Origin: Desulfomarina profundi
Lineage (GTDB): Bacteria; Desulfobacterota; Desulfobulbia; Desulfobulbales; Desulfocapsaceae
Assembly (NCBI RefSeq): GCF_019703855.1
Contig: NZ_AP024086.1
Coordinates: 3,864,501 to 3,928,500 of the forward strand
DNA: 64,000 nucleotides
Reading direction: 5' to 3'
Within the stretch, counting starts at the first letter, position 1. Each line of letters starts with the position of its first letter. Positions 1 to 9,684 of the stretch are shown piece after piece. The position numbers were made by a program, and so were the translations under genes. The notes beneath the pieces were generated by a model. The model was not told where the DNA came from and made no database searches. It saw only the letters and a program-made list of their open reading frames with translations.

Positions 1-553
1 GGTTGCAGTAGGCCAGCAGGTACCAGCGTCCCTGGTAGTTGTGAATGAGCAGGGGGGCGATTTTCCTGGTGCTGTTTTTTTTATCAAGAGCCTGATAGGA
101 GATGTTCAGGAATTTCTCCCTGGCCAATCCGTCAGAAATTACGGTAAAAATATGGTGGTCAACAGTTTCCACTTCTATCCACTCGCAGGAAATTTTTTTC
201 AGGAGTTTCCGGTAGTCCGGCAGGACCATGGTGGACAGTTTTTTTTCGAGCTGTTGTACTTCCGGCAGCTCTGCCAGCCCGGCTTCGCCGGCGAACCTGT
301 TGAGCATAGTGAGCAGAAAAACAATGCGGGGGCCGTTTTCAAAGGGGAGGGCAAAGGATTCATCCCCGTATCTGTAACCGTTTTTTTCCCGGTCAAAGAC
401 CAGGGGCGCCAGAAGGCGGTCCCGCAGGTAGGCAATATCTCTTTTGGAAGTTGCCGGGGAAGTTTCAAATTGTGCCGAAAGACTCTTTGAGTTGGGGAAA
501 TTTCCCTTCACCACTTCCTGGTGGAAATAGAAGACCCGTTCAAGCAGGCTCAT
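1..553 (-). CDS. WYL-domain regulatory protein, C-terminus cut by window edge
   Basis: An open minus-strand frame runs from an ATG at 553 to the window edge without a stop, about 184 residues. It reads MSLLERVFYFHQEV at the start, a short DeoR/HTH-like segment, and later has a stretch like the start of a WYL domain (LLIHNYQGRWYLLAYCN) right at the edge. WYL proteins bind nucleic acid or small ligands and usually act as transcriptional regulators. The start lies 3 bp after the rpoN stop, so it is probably co-transcribed with rpoN. The family call rests on the order HTH-like N-terminus plus WYL-like motif; the end of the gene is not visible. Confidence 0.7.
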   Translation of the reverse strand, partial: MSLLERVFYFHQEVVKGNFPNSKSLSAQFETSPATSKRDIAYLRDRLLAPLVFDREKNGYRYGDESFALPFENGPRIVFLLTMLNRFAGEAGLAELPEVQQLEKKLSTMVLPDYRKLLKKISCEWIEVETVDHHIFTVISDGLAREKFLNISYQALDKKNSTRKIAPLLIHNYQGRWYLLAYCN

Positions 554-556
554 GGG

Positions 557-2014
557 TTATTTGGCGTGTCTGCGATGTTTGACCGGAAGGATTTTCAACT
601 GGTCCCTGTACTTGGCGACTGTCCTTCTGGCAATTTTTATATTCTGTTCAGCCAGTTTTTTTGCAATGGCATTATCGCTGAGCGGTTTGGCCTTGTCCTC
701 TTCCCTGATCATTTTCTTGATCCGCGCCTTGATCGATTCAGCGGCCAGTGCATCTCCTCCAGTGCGGGGAATGGCCGTGGAGAAGAAGTATTTCAGCTCG
801 TAAATGCCCTGGGGTGTATGGACATATTTGTTGGAGGTGACCCGGCTGATGGTGGATTCGTGCATTTCAATATCATCGGCCACATCTTTTAAAATCAGGG
901 GACGCAGGTAATGGGGGCCGTGTTCGAAAAAATCACGCTGAAATTTCAACAGGCTTTCCACGACCTTGTATATGGTGCGCTGCCGCTGGTGCAGGGACTT
1001 GATAAACCAGTCGGCATTTTTAAGCTTGTCGCTGATATAGTTCTTTGATTTTTTTTCCAGATCCTTGCAGTTTTCCAGCAACTCCTGGTAATGGGAGGAG
1101 AGCTTCAGTCTCGGCAGGTCATCATCATTAAGGCGGATGACATATTCGCCGTCTATCTTGCGGACGTAGACATCAGGGACAATATAATTGGTATTTTCGT
1201 TGGTGTAGGGCAGTCCCGGAAAAGGAGAGAGTTCAGAAGTAATAAAATCAATTGCCCGACTGATTTCAGGTTTCTTCTTTCCGGTAGCTCTGGCAATTGC
1301 CTTGAAGTTGCGGGTAACAAGAAGGGGCAGGTGGTTTTTTACTATTTCGGCAGCCAGGCTGTTTTCCTTACCCATCCTCTCAAGCTGCAGGTAGAGTGAC
1401 TCACTGACGTCCCTGGCTGCAATGCCCGGAGGATCAAGGTCCTGAATCACTTCAAGAACATATTCAGCATCATCCCTGTCGCAGCCGGTTTCAGCCTGTA
1501 TCTGGTCCAGGTCGACTTCCAGAAAACCGTAGCGGTTGAGGTTGCCGATGATGAACAGGGCAATTTCCATCTCCTTTTCGTCCAGTTCGCAATGGGCAAG
1601 CTGCCATTGCAGGTAGGACATCAATCCCGGTTTTTCGGAAATAAATTCGAATTGGGATGGGGTATCGGCGGGGGGTGTTTCGTGGGCAAAGGAGAAGTTT
1701 GAATCAAAATTATTAGCGTAATCTTCCCAATTTACCTCACCCATCTTATCGGATATTTCCACTTTTTCCGTGACATCCAGCTCCCTGCCTTCTTCGCCGG
1801 TCTGTTCAACGGTTGAGGAGAGGGACAATGGATTTTCGATGGTTTCAGGGGTGGACAGATCCTCTTCCAGGGCCGGATTCTGTTCAATTTCCGCCTGGAG
1901 AGCATCGGAGAGTTCCAGCCTGTTGAGCTGAAGGAGCTTGATGGCCTGACGCAGCTGGGGCGTCATTACGAGTTTCTGGGCCAGCTTGAGCTGGAGTCTG
2001 AGTTCGAGGGCCAT
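557..2014 (-). CDS. rpoN: RNA polymerase sigma-54 factor
   Basis: 485 aa, usual length for RpoN. The N-terminal activator-interacting region is rich in Gln and Leu (LAQKLVMTPQLRQAIKLLQL, residues about 12-31), followed by an acidic linker, the core-binding domain, an HTH (ADDIEMHESTISRV) and near the C-terminus the RpoN box ARRTVAKYRDQL that reads the -24 promoter element. Sigma-54 directs transcription from -24/-12 promoters and needs an AAA+ activator; one such activator gene and a matching promoter lie near 58-60 kb in this window. The gene follows lptB by 10 bp, so it is in the lptA-lptB-rpoN cluster common in proteobacteria. Confident. Confidence 0.97.
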   Translation of the reverse strand: MALELRLQLKLAQKLVMTPQLRQAIKLLQLNRLELSDALQAEIEQNPALEEDLSTPETIENPLSLSSTVEQTGEEGRELDVTEKVEISDKMGEVNWEDYANNFDSNFSFAHETPPADTPSQFEFISEKPGLMSYLQWQLAHCELDEKEMEIALFIIGNLNRYGFLEVDLDQIQAETGCDRDDAEYVLEVIQDLDPPGIAARDVSESLYLQLERMGKENSLAAEIVKNHLPLLVTRNFKAIARATGKKKPEISRAIDFITSELSPFPGLPYTNENTNYIVPDVYVRKIDGEYVIRLNDDDLPRLKLSSHYQELLENCKDLEKKSKNYISDKLKNADWFIKSLHQRQRTIYKVVESLLKFQRDFFEHGPHYLRPLILKDVADDIEMHESTISRVTSNKYVHTPQGIYELKYFFSTAIPRTGGDALAAESIKARIKKMIREEDKAKPLSDNAIAKKLAEQNIKIARRTVAKYRDQLKILPVKHRRHAK

Positions 2015-2024
2015 GGAATATCAG

Positions 2025-2747
2025 TTACATATGAAAATTTTCACCCAGGTACATCTTGCGGGCGACTTCACTTTCAATAATATCGTCCGCCACACCGGAG
2101 GTGAGTATCTGTCCTTCATTCATAATATAGGCAAAGTCACAAACCTGCAAAGTTTCTCTGACATTATGATCGGAGATAAGAATTCCAAGTCCCTTGTTCT
2201 TAAGGTTGTAAATCAGTTTCTGCAGGTCGTTAACGGCCAGGGGGTCAATCCCGGCAAAGGGCTCGTCCAGGAGGATGAATTTGGGCCTTGTGGACAGGGC
2301 CCGCATGATTTCCACCCGTCTTCTTTCTCCACCGGAAAGGGCATGGCCCTTGTTGTGGCGGAGATATTCAATACCGAGATCATCCATCAACTCGTCAATC
2401 CTTGCGTTGATTTCCTGTTTGGACAGCCCCAGCGGCTCCAGAATTATCCGCACATTTTCTTCCACCGTCAGCTTTTTAAAGACAGAAGGCTCCTGGGCAA
2501 GATAGGAAATACCTTTCAAAGCCCGTTTATAGATGGGAAGATTGGTGATCACCTCACCGTCAAAAAGAATATTCCCCTTGTTCGGGCGGATGAATCCGGC
2601 AATGGAATAAAAAGATGTTGTTTTTCCGGCACCGTTGGGACCGAGCAGGCCGACCACCACACCTGTTGTGACCTGGAGGCTGACGCCGTCTACAACCGTG
2701 CGGGGACCGTAGCGTTTTACAATATTTCTGGTTTCCAGCAATGACAT
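2025..2747 (-). CDS. lptB: LPS export ABC transporter ATP-binding protein LptB
   Basis: 240 aa single ABC ATPase. Walker A GPNGAGKTT is near residues 36-44, the signature is LSGGERRRVEI and Walker B is FILLDEPFAGIDP, followed by the switch histidine in ISDHNVRE. The LSGGERRR signature and 240-aa length are typical of LptB rather than amino-acid transporter ATPases. With LptF/LptG it powers extraction of LPS from the inner membrane; the substrate bridge protein LptA is encoded just upstream. The start at 2747 gives the standard N-terminus (MSLLETRNIVKRYG). Confidence 0.95.
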   Translation of the reverse strand: MSLLETRNIVKRYGPRTVVDGVSLQVTTGVVVGLLGPNGAGKTTSFYSIAGFIRPNKGNILFDGEVITNLPIYKRALKGISYLAQEPSVFKKLTVEENVRIILEPLGLSKQEINARIDELMDDLGIEYLRHNKGHALSGGERRRVEIMRALSTRPKFILLDEPFAGIDPLAVNDLQKLIYNLKNKGLGILISDHNVRETLQVCDFAYIMNEGQILTSGVADDIIESEVARKMYLGENFHM

Positions 2748-2916
2748 GATATTTTCTGACTGCGCACAAAACTCAATCCGGAAAAGCAGTTGCGGTTTCA
2801 GGTAAGCTGAGTTTTCAACTCCCTGAAGCCATGAAGATTTTGTGGCTTTATTTTAAGTAATATGATGAAAATTTATTAAAAATTATTTAACTGAGCTGAT
2901 TCAGAAGATAAAAAAT

Positions 2917-3459
2917 TTATTTTTGAATAATGGTCATATTGACCCGTGATTTCTTTTTCTTTCTGCCGGACTTGGAAACAGTTGTTCCCACCCTGCCTAT
3001 AACCTCGGAGCGACCTTCGTCCAGATAGTAAATGATCTTGCTGCCGCTGACCATGTTCTGTCCCTGCCAGGCCTTGGCATTATCAACAAGGATAACCTGT
3101 CTTTCCTTTGAAAGATAGATCATTTTTTTCCCGGTACCCAGCCAGTCGCCCCTGGTGACCTCCACATTTCCGGTACAGATCAGTTTCTCAACCTGCTGGG
3201 CCATTTTCGGGCCATTTTTTTTCTTTTTCTTGTCCGCCCTGGTGTAATAGACGGTCATTTTGTCCGCACGGATGCGCACATCACCCTGTTTTGCGTCGAC
3301 ATCGCCGGTAAAGACTACGGAGTTACTTTTTTCCGTTGAGGTCATATGGTCGGCTTCGATATGAATGGGTGATTTTGCCGAAAAAACGGTGACCGGAAAA
3401 AGCAGGATAAGTGCTGCAAGCAGTGAAACTGCGATATGGGAATGAAAAAAGATCTTCAT
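2917..3459 (-). CDS. lptA: LPS transport periplasmic protein LptA (OstA family)
   Basis: 180 aa with a signal peptide at residues 1-27 (hydrophobic core VSLLAALILLFPVTVFS). The mature part has the LptA/OstA pattern: HIEADHMTSTEKSNSVVFTG, then VDAKQGDVRIRADKMTVYY and a later repeat around VILVDNAKAWQGQNMVSGSK. LptA forms the periplasmic bridge that carries LPS to the outer membrane. It is rich in Lys near residues 75-82 and at the C-terminus. No lptC is next to it: the upstream neighbour is the divergent argB operon. A 169-bp gap without a gene separates it from lptB. Confidence 0.88.
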   Translation of the reverse strand: MKIFFHSHIAVSLLAALILLFPVTVFSAKSPIHIEADHMTSTEKSNSVVFTGDVDAKQGDVRIRADKMTVYYTRADKKKKKNGPKMAQQVEKLICTGNVEVTRGDWLGTGKKMIYLSKERQVILVDNAKAWQGQNMVSGSKIIYYLDEGRSEVIGRVGTTVSKSGRKKKKSRVNMTIIQK

Positions 3460-3678
3460 TGTATTGCTCCCTTTCAGGTGGTTGTCCGGCAGGAGAAGGG
3501 GTTCAGTCCCTGGCTTGTGCCGGTTTCAGTATCGGGCGCATGGTAGCTTACTGACCGATAATTGTAAAGAGTTGGTAATTCCCGCCGCTACTGACAACGA
3601 AAAAAAACCGCTTCAAAGTAAGTGTAGATGAAAACACAAAGTTACAAATCCTGTGACCAGTTATGCTTCAAAGAGTGC

Positions 3679-3707
3679 TTTACTTAACTTTTATAAGTCA
3701 GTACAAT
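3679..3707 (+). promoter_or_regulatory. predicted sigma-70-type promoter of the arg operon
   Basis: TTTACT at 3679-3684 and TACAAT at 3702-3707 are separated by 17 bp, a good -35/-10 pair. It lies about 65 bp upstream of the argB start in the 313-bp gap between divergent lptA and argB. Apart from this pair I see no gene or strong hairpin in that gap. Prediction by eye only. Confidence 0.5.
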
Positions 3708-3772
3708 ATTTTCACTTTTTCCCCAAACAGGGGGATGCGGATCAAGAGAAACGACTTTGCCACAACGATATC

Positions 3773-4672
3773 ATGAAAATTGTAGAAAAAAATATTGAAA
3801 AAGCCAAGGTACTGATTGATTCCTTACCTTACATGCAGGAGTTCAGGCATAAGACCATCGTCATCAAATATGGTGGTCATGCCATGGTTGACGAGCACCT
3901 GAAGAAACAGTTTGCCCTTGATGTTATTCTTCTCAAACAGGTAGGTATTAATCCGATTATTGTCCATGGGGGCGGTCCCCAGATCAACAGGTTACTGGAC
4001 CGGCTGGGGATAAAACCCAGTTATGTGCAGGGAATGCGTGTCACCGATGGAGAGGTGATGGATGTGGTGGAGATGGTGCTTGTGGGCAAGGTGAACAAGG
4101 AAATTGTCGGTTTGATTAACCATTGCGGCGGCAAGGCCGTGGGGCTCTCCGGTAGGGATGGGGATCTTGTCTGTGCCCGCAAACTGCGGGTGAGCTCCAG
4201 GCCGGAAAGTGCGGAAACAGGTGTTAATCCTCCGGAATTGATCGATCTTGGTCGGGTAGGTGAGGTGACTGCCGTGAATCCGGGCGTTTTGGCAAGTCTC
4301 AGCAGCAATGATTTTATTCCTGTGATTGCCCCGGTTGGGGTGGGGGAGGACGGCCGTGCCTTTAATATCAACGCTGACCTGGTTGCCGGGGCCATTGCCG
4401 GAGAACTGGCCGCGGAAAAACTGATCCTGCTCACCGATGTGCCCGGTGTGAATGATCGTGATGGCCGACTGATTACAACCCTGCCCCATGGCGAACTGGA
4501 ACAGTTGATTGATGACGGGACGGTAGCGGGGGGGATGATTCCCAAGGTCCGCTGTTGCGTGGACGCACTCAGCCACGGAGTTTCAAAAACATATATTGTT
4601 GATGGCAGGGTGGAGCATTCGATTCTGCTGGAGATGTTTACGCCGGAAGGCGTCGGTACGGAGATATACTGA
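3773..4672 (+). CDS. argB: acetylglutamate kinase
   Basis: 299 aa from the ATG at 3773 ([20 protein letters not shown]), the usual N-terminus for the family; an upstream in-frame start at 3653 would add 40 atypical residues and overlap the predicted promoter. Phosphorylates N-acetylglutamate in the second step of arginine synthesis. Visible motifs are KYGGHAM and [11 protein letters not shown] (phosphate and substrate binding) and [14 protein letters not shown] in the nucleotide domain. It lacks a strong ribosome site. Its stop overlaps the argD start by one base (TGATG), which points to coupled translation. Whether arginine feedback-inhibits the enzyme is not decided here. Confidence 0.96.
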   Translation: MKIVEKNIEKAKVLIDSLPYMQEFRHKTIVIKYGGHAMVDEHLKKQFALDVILLKQVGINPIIVHGGGPQINRLLDRLGIKPSYVQGMRVTDGEVMDVVEMVLVGKVNKEIVGLINHCGGKAVGLSGRDGDLVCARKLRVSSRPESAETGVNPPELIDLGRVGEVTAVNPGVLASLSSNDFIPVIAPVGVGEDGRAFNINADLVAGAIAGELAAEKLILLTDVPGVNDRDGRLITTLPHGELEQLIDDGTVAGGMIPKVRCCVDALSHGVSKTYIVDGRVEHSILLEMFTPEGVGTEIY

Positions 4673-5886
4673 TGAAAATGACAGAGATTGGTAATGCGGA
4701 ACTGAAGAAAAGAGCGGATGCTGTTTTTATCGGCAATTATGCCAGGTATCCTGCGGCCATGGTACGTGGAGAAGGGTGTCGACTTGTTGATGGCGACGGG
4801 CGGGAATATCTTGATTTTCTGGCTGGCATTGCAGTCTGTTCCCTGGGCCATTGTCATCCAAAAGTGACTGAAGCGGTTCGCGAACAGGCCGGACTCCTTG
4901 TCCATGTCTCCAACCTTTATTATACAGAGCCCATGACCCGTCTGGCGGAGCTTCTTGTTGCCAATTCCTTTGCTGAAAAAGTCTTTATGGCCAACAGTGG
5001 CGCCGAAGCAAATGAGGCAGCCATCAAGCTTGCCCGGATCAACGGTGGTCAGGGGAAATTTGAGATTATCAGCCTTACCGGTTCCTTTCACGGCCGAACC
5101 CTGGCGACGGTGGCTGCCACGGGGCAGCCTAAATTCCATGAAGGGTTTGAACCCATGCCCGCAGGATTTCTCCATGCTCCTTTTGGGGACTTGGAGGCCA
5201 TTGAGAAGTTGGTAACAGACAGGACCTGTGCTATTCTCTGTGAACCACTGCAGGGAGAAGGTGGGGTGAGACCTCTTGAAAAGGAGTATCTGCAGGGAAT
5301 CAGAAAATTGTGTGATGAAAAGAACCTCCTGCTCATCTTTGATGAAATCCAGACCGGTATGGGCCGGACCGGAACGCTGTTTGCCTATGAGCAACTGGGA
5401 GTGATTCCAGATATCATGACCCTGGCCAAGGGGCTGGGTAACGGGCTGCCCATCGGGGCCATGTTGACTTCGACTCAGCTTGCCGCTGCTTTTGTCCCGG
5501 GAACCCATGCTTCCACCTTTGGCGGTAATCCTGTTGCCAGCGCGGCTGCAGTTGCGGTGTTGGGCGTGATGCTGGAGGATGGGTTTCTTCCGGGTGTCAG
5601 GGAGAGAAGTCTTTATTTCAGAGGGGAACTGGAAAAGCTGGCAGAACGTTATCCCACCATTATCAGCAGGATCCGGGGGCTTGGTATGATTCTCGGGGCT
5701 GTTCTGACTGATACGGCTGTTGCCATGGGAACGGATATTGTTAACGCCATGTTTGAAAAAGGATTTCTGATGAATTTTGCCGGCAATGTCGCTTTACGGT
5801 TTGTCCCGCCTCTGGTCGTCACAATGGCGGAAATTGATGAACTGATTTCGGCACTCGATGGGGTTTTGGCAGAAGTAAACGTGTAA
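4672..5886 (+). CDS. argD: acetylornithine aminotransferase
   Basis: 404 aa class III PLP aminotransferase. Converts N-acetylglutamate semialdehyde to N-acetylornithine; enzymes of this family may also serve as succinyldiaminopimelate aminotransferase. Motifs: NSGAEANEAAIKLAR (PLP phosphate), SFHGRT, IFDEIQTGMGRTG with the PLP Asp, and the Schiff-base Lys in TLAKGLGNGLPIGAM. A second ATG lies two codons in (4678), so the exact start is uncertain by 6 bp. It is joined to argB by a one-base overlap and followed by a 185-bp gap before argF. Confidence 0.95.
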   Translation: MKMTEIGNAELKKRADAVFIGNYARYPAAMVRGEGCRLVDGDGREYLDFLAGIAVCSLGHCHPKVTEAVREQAGLLVHVSNLYYTEPMTRLAELLVANSFAEKVFMANSGAEANEAAIKLARINGGQGKFEIISLTGSFHGRTLATVAATGQPKFHEGFEPMPAGFLHAPFGDLEAIEKLVTDRTCAILCEPLQGEGGVRPLEKEYLQGIRKLCDEKNLLLIFDEIQTGMGRTGTLFAYEQLGVIPDIMTLAKGLGNGLPIGAMLTSTQLAAAFVPGTHASTFGGNPVASAAAVAVLGVMLEDGFLPGVRERSLYFRGELEKLAERYPTIISRIRGLGMILGAVLTDTAVAMGTDIVNAMFEKGFLMNFAGNVALRFVPPLVVTMAEIDELISALDGVLAEVNV

Positions 5887-5894
5887 AACCGATA

Positions 5895-5920
5895 AAAAAT
5901 CTCATTTCTGGACAGACACT
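5895..5920 (+). repeat. short transposon-end-like repeat between argD and argF
   Basis: The 26 bases from the A-run to GGACAGACACT match the right end of the inverted-repeat element at 44276-44301 with two mismatches. Only one end is found here, so it is a remnant or solo end in the argD-argF gap (5887-6071), which otherwise holds no gene I can see. Confidence 0.45.
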
Positions 5921-6071
5921 GACTGACATTGCCGGAAAATGCTTTGCAAATCGTCTTTTTTTTAGGTAATGATATTTCTTTTCTCCCCGCTGTATAGGTT
6001 CAGTTGGCCTCTGGATGGCCGTCAGGGTGGATCGTGAAAGGGCGGGGAGGTAATTCAGCCAGGTGAGAAAC

Positions 6072-6983
6072 GTGCCAAAGCATTTACGATCATTACAGGA
6101 ATTTACAGGAGACGAGCTGCTCAGTCTGGTCCGGCGGGCCATTGAAATGAAGCAGGAGCGGAGTGAAGGTGTTGCCCATAACCAGCTGGCCGGAAAGACG
6201 GTTGGTCTTATTTTTGAAAAACCCTCAACCAGAACCCGCGTCTCCTTCGAATCTGCCATGTACGGTCTGGGCGGTCAGGTGATTTTTCTTTCAGGCCGGG
6301 ATACCCAGCTTGCCAGGTCAGAACCGTTGAAGGATATGTCCAGGGTCATGTCCCGTTATGTGGACGGCATGGTGGTCAGAACCTTTGGCCAGAACGTGGT
6401 GGATGAGCTGGCGGATTATGCGTCCGTTCCGGTGATAAACGCGCTCACAGACCTGCATCACCCCTGTCAGATTCTGAGTGATATCATGACGGTTGTTGAA
6501 GAGAAGGGTAGAATTGAAGACCTCCATATCGTCTGGCTGGGAGACGGCAACAATATGGCCAATTCCTGGATCCAGGCGGCGGCGAAGATCGGTTTCAGGC
6601 TGACTCTTGCCTGTCCGGATAAATACGGGCCGGATGATAACATCCTGGCGCTGGGCCAGACCGAGGCGACAAAACCGATTACCCTGATAAATGATCCTGT
6701 GGAGGCGGTACAGACAGCGGATGTGATCAATGTGGATGTCTGGGCGTCGATGGGAATGGAGAATGAGCAGGAGGAGAGGTTGAAGGTTTTTTCCCCCTAC
6801 CAGTTGAATACAGCCCTTCTTGACAGGGCACCGGCCGGGGCCATTGTGCTTCACTGTCTGCCCGCCCACAGGGAAGAGGAAATAACGGACGAAGTTCTGG
6901 AGTCAAGCCGTTGTGTCGCCTTTGACCAGGCGGAAAACAAAATGCACATACATAAGGCGATTCTGGAGAAATTTCTTGCCTGA
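6072..6983 (+). CDS. argF: ornithine carbamoyltransferase
   Basis: About 303 aa. Transfers the carbamoyl group to ornithine to give citrulline. The carbamoyl-phosphate loop is EKPSTRTRVSFE, followed by HHPCQILSD and the ornithine-binding/catalytic HCLPAHREEEI near the end. I prefer the GTG at 6072 (MPKHLRSLQEF), 5 bp after an AGGTGA ribosome site; a GTG at 6063 is the alternative and adds three residues. It lies between argD and argG on the same strand. All catalytic motifs are present, so it should be active. Confidence 0.95.
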   Translation: MPKHLRSLQEFTGDELLSLVRRAIEMKQERSEGVAHNQLAGKTVGLIFEKPSTRTRVSFESAMYGLGGQVIFLSGRDTQLARSEPLKDMSRVMSRYVDGMVVRTFGQNVVDELADYASVPVINALTDLHHPCQILSDIMTVVEEKGRIEDLHIVWLGDGNNMANSWIQAAAKIGFRLTLACPDKYGPDDNILALGQTEATKPITLINDPVEAVQTADVINVDVWASMGMENEQEERLKVFSPYQLNTALLDRAPAGAIVLHCLPAHREEEITDEVLESSRCVAFDQAENKMHIHKAILEKFLA

Positions 6984-6994
6984 TCAACAGGCAA
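6976..6994 (+). terminator. hairpin across the argF stop
   Basis: TTGCCTG and CAGGCAA form a perfect 7-bp stem with a 5-base loop across the argF stop codon. No T-run follows, so it is more likely an attenuating or RNA-stability hairpin between argF and argG than a full terminator. Confidence 0.3.
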
Positions 6995-7049
6995 CCGGTC
7001 CCGTTGAACAAAACTATAATGACAAGAATGAGAAAATCAGAGGATATAA

Positions 7050-8279
7050 ATGGGTGTTAAAAAAATAGTGCTTGCCTATTCAGGCGGTCTGGATACATCG
7101 GTAATATTAAAATGGCTGGCCGAGGAATATAACTGCCCTGTCATAGCCTATGCCGCCGATATCGGTCAGAAAGAGGACTGGGATGCTGTTCGGGAAAAGG
7201 GAATAGCTACCGGTGCGGAGAAGGTTATTATCTCCGATCTGCAGAAAGAGTTCGTGGAGGATTATATTTTTCCTGCCTTTCGCGCCAACGCAATCTACGA
7301 GGGGACCTACCTTCTCGGCACATCCCTGGCCCGTCCAATTATCGCCAAAGAACAGATCAGAATAGCAAAGGAGGAGGGCGCTGATGCCGTCAGCCATGGG
7401 GCTACCGGAAAGGGAAATGATCAGGTTCGCTTTGAGTTGGCTTATATCGGTATTGATCCTACCCTGAAGATTATTGCACCGTGGCGGACCTGGGATCTCA
7501 ATTCCCGGCAGAAGCTGGTGGAATTCGCCAAAAACCACGAAATCCCGGTACCGGTCACCAAGGAAAAGCCATACAGTTCCGATGAAAACCTGCTCCATAT
7601 CAGTTTTGAAGGTGGGATGCTGGAAGATCCCTGGACAGAGCCCGACGAGGGAATGTACCAGCTGACCGTTTCCCCGGAGGCGGCTCCGGATAAACCGACC
7701 TACGTGGAGATTGAATTCAGCAATGGTGATCCCATCGGTCTGGACGGAGAAAAAATGGATCCTCTGCCACTCTTTCTGCGTCTCAATGAGCTGGCGGGAA
7801 CCAATGGCATCGGGCGTCTTGACCTGGTGGAAAACCGCTTTGTCGGCATGAAGTCCCGTGGGGTGTATGAAACTCCCGGCGGCACCCTGCTGCGTGCTGC
7901 ACATATGGCCCTGGAAACAATCACCATGGATCGCGAGGTTATGCGCATCCGTGATTCCCTGGTACAGCGTTACGCGGACCTGGTCTACAATGGTTTCTGG
8001 TTCTCTCCGGAAAGGGAGCTGCTGCAGACCACAATGGATGCCAGCCAGAAAACGGTGAACGGCGTTGTCCGGATGAAACTCTACAAGGGTAATTGTACGG
8101 CGGTGGGTAGAAAATCAGTTCAATCCCTCTACCAGGAGAACTTTGCCACCTTTGAAGAGGATGATGTTTACGATCAGTCCGATGCGACCGGATTTATCCG
8201 TCTGAACGGACTGCGCCTGAAAATCAACGCTTTGCAGAAGAGCGGTCTGGAAGGAAGAATTGCCAACTATTATGACTGA
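7050..8279 (+). CDS. argG: argininosuccinate synthase
   Basis: 409 aa, type I bacterial length. Joins citrulline and aspartate using ATP. The N-terminal PP-loop is [15 protein letters not shown] (residues about 8-22), and [15 protein letters not shown] is the conserved substrate-binding segment; YETPGGTLL lies further on. Start at ATG 7050, 66 bp after argF. Its last codons overlap the argH start on the same strand, so the two are translationally linked. Confidence 0.97.
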   Translation: MGVKKIVLAYSGGLDTSVILKWLAEEYNCPVIAYAADIGQKEDWDAVREKGIATGAEKVIISDLQKEFVEDYIFPAFRANAIYEGTYLLGTSLARPIIAKEQIRIAKEEGADAVSHGATGKGNDQVRFELAYIGIDPTLKIIAPWRTWDLNSRQKLVEFAKNHEIPVPVTKEKPYSSDENLLHISFEGGMLEDPWTEPDEGMYQLTVSPEAAPDKPTYVEIEFSNGDPIGLDGEKMDPLPLFLRLNELAGTNGIGRLDLVENRFVGMKSRGVYETPGGTLLRAAHMALETITMDREVMRIRDSLVQRYADLVYNGFWFSPERELLQTTMDASQKTVNGVVRMKLYKGNCTAVGRKSVQSLYQENFATFEEDDVYDQSDATGFIRLNGLRLKINALQKSGLEGRIANYYD

Positions 8280-9684
8280 TTCAAAAAAGCAGCCAGGATC
8301 TTCAGAAAAATTATGGGGCGGGCGTTTTGCGGAAAAAACCGCCGCTTCGGTGGAGGATTTTACCGCCTCGATCCAGTACGATTCCCGGCTGTATAAATAT
8401 GATATTGCCGGTTCAAGGGCCCATGCCGCCATGCTGGCAAGCCAGGGAATTCTCTCAAGGGATGAATTGGAAGCCATTGATTCCGGCCTGGTGGAGATTG
8501 GTCGGGAAATAGAGGCGGGAACATTCCGATTTAAGGCAGAGTTGGAAGATATTCATATGAATATCGAAAAAGCTCTGGTTGACCGCATCGGTCCGGCCGG
8601 GGCAAAACTGCACAGTGGTCGCAGCAGAAATGACCAGATCGCCCTTGATTTCAAACTCTATCTCCGTGATCAGTGTGATCTGCTCATGGAGCTTCTGAAG
8701 GGAGTCAACAGGGGCTTTGTCAGGCTGGCCCGCGGCTACCTTGGTGCGGTCATGCCCGGTTACACGCATATGCAGCGGGCCCAGCCCGTTCTGGTTTCCC
8801 ATCATATGCTTGCCTATTTCGAGATGTTCTCCCGGGATCATTCCCGATTAGAGGATTGCCGCAGGCGGCTGAATCTCTCTCCCCTGGGGTGCGCGGCCAT
8901 GGCCGGAACCGGTCTGCCAATTGACCGGGAGCAGGTGGCGGAGAATCTGGGATTTGACGGGGTTACCGCCAATTCCATGGACAGTTCCGGTGACAGGGAT
9001 TTTGCCATAGAGTTTACCTCATGCTGTGCCATGATTCAGCTCCATCTCTCCAGGCTGTCAGAAGAACTTGTCCTCTGGTCAAGTCAGGAGTTTTCCTTTG
9101 TGGAAATATCTGATAAGTTCTGTACAGGTTCATCAATCATGCCGCAGAAGAAAAATCCGGACATCCCGGAGCTGATCCGCGGCAAGAGTGGCAGGGTTGT
9201 CGGCAGCCTCATGAGCCTGCTGACCCTGGTCAAGGGGTTGCCCCTCACCTACAACCGGGATCTGCAGGAGGATAAGGAACCTGTTTTTGATGTGGTGGAT
9301 ACGGTGTCTGCTTCCCTATCCATCATGGCTGAACTGTTGGAAAATCTCGAATTCAATACAGCCACCATGGAAGAGGCAACGAAAACCGGCTTTATTACGG
9401 CAACGGATCTTGCTGATTATCTGGTGTTGAAAGATGTTCCCTTTAGGGAGGCTCATGGCATTGTTGGCAGGGCTGTTGCCTACTGCCTGGATAAAGGCTG
9501 TGAACTGGAAGATCTGAGCGTAGATGAGCTGACCCGTTTTTCTGATGTTATTGCAAAAGATGTTTTTGAAGTGCTCAGTGTGAGAGGATCCGTGGACAGT
9601 CGGATATCAACGGGTGGAACAGCCCGGGTACGGGTGGAAGAGGCTGTTGCCCAAGCCGAAAAACAATTAGGGATAGCACAATGA
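8272..9684 (+). CDS. argH: argininosuccinate lyase
   Basis: About 470 aa. Splits argininosuccinate into arginine and fumarate. The fumarase/aspartase signature with the catalytic Ser is [12 protein letters not shown], and [13 protein letters not shown] and TAVMPGYTH-like segments match the family. I use the ATG at 8272, which overlaps the end of argG by 8 bp; a TTG at 8260, just behind AAGGAAG, is the alternative. The stop overlaps the next gene by ATGA. This closes the argB-D-F-G-H run; argC, argJ and carAB are not in the window. Confidence 0.96.
   Translation: MTDSKKQPGSSEKLWGGRFAEKTAASVEDFTASIQYDSRLYKYDIAGSRAHAAMLASQGILSRDELEAIDSGLVEIGREIEAGTFRFKAELEDIHMNIEKALVDRIGPAGAKLHSGRSRNDQIALDFKLYLRDQCDLLMELLKGVNRGFVRLARGYLGAVMPGYTHMQRAQPVLVSHHMLAYFEMFSRDHSRLEDCRRRLNLSPLGCAAMAGTGLPIDREQVAENLGFDGVTANSMDSSGDRDFAIEFTSCCAMIQLHLSRLSEELVLWSSQEFSFVEISDKFCTGSSIMPQKKNPDIPELIRGKSGRVVGSLMSLLTLVKGLPLTYNRDLQEDKEPVFDVVDTVSASLSIMAELLENLEFNTATMEEATKTGFITATDLADYLVLKDVPFREAHGIVGRAVAYCLDKGCELEDLSVDELTRFSDVIAKDVFEVLSVRGSVDSRISTGGTARVRVEEAVAQAEKQLGIAQ

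Noticed and set aside
4021-5508. 495-codon open frame on the minus strand, antisense to argB and argD
   Set aside because: It lies fully across two well-supported genes, crosses their junction, and its translation has no domain or natural composition; it is a by-product of GC-rich third positions.
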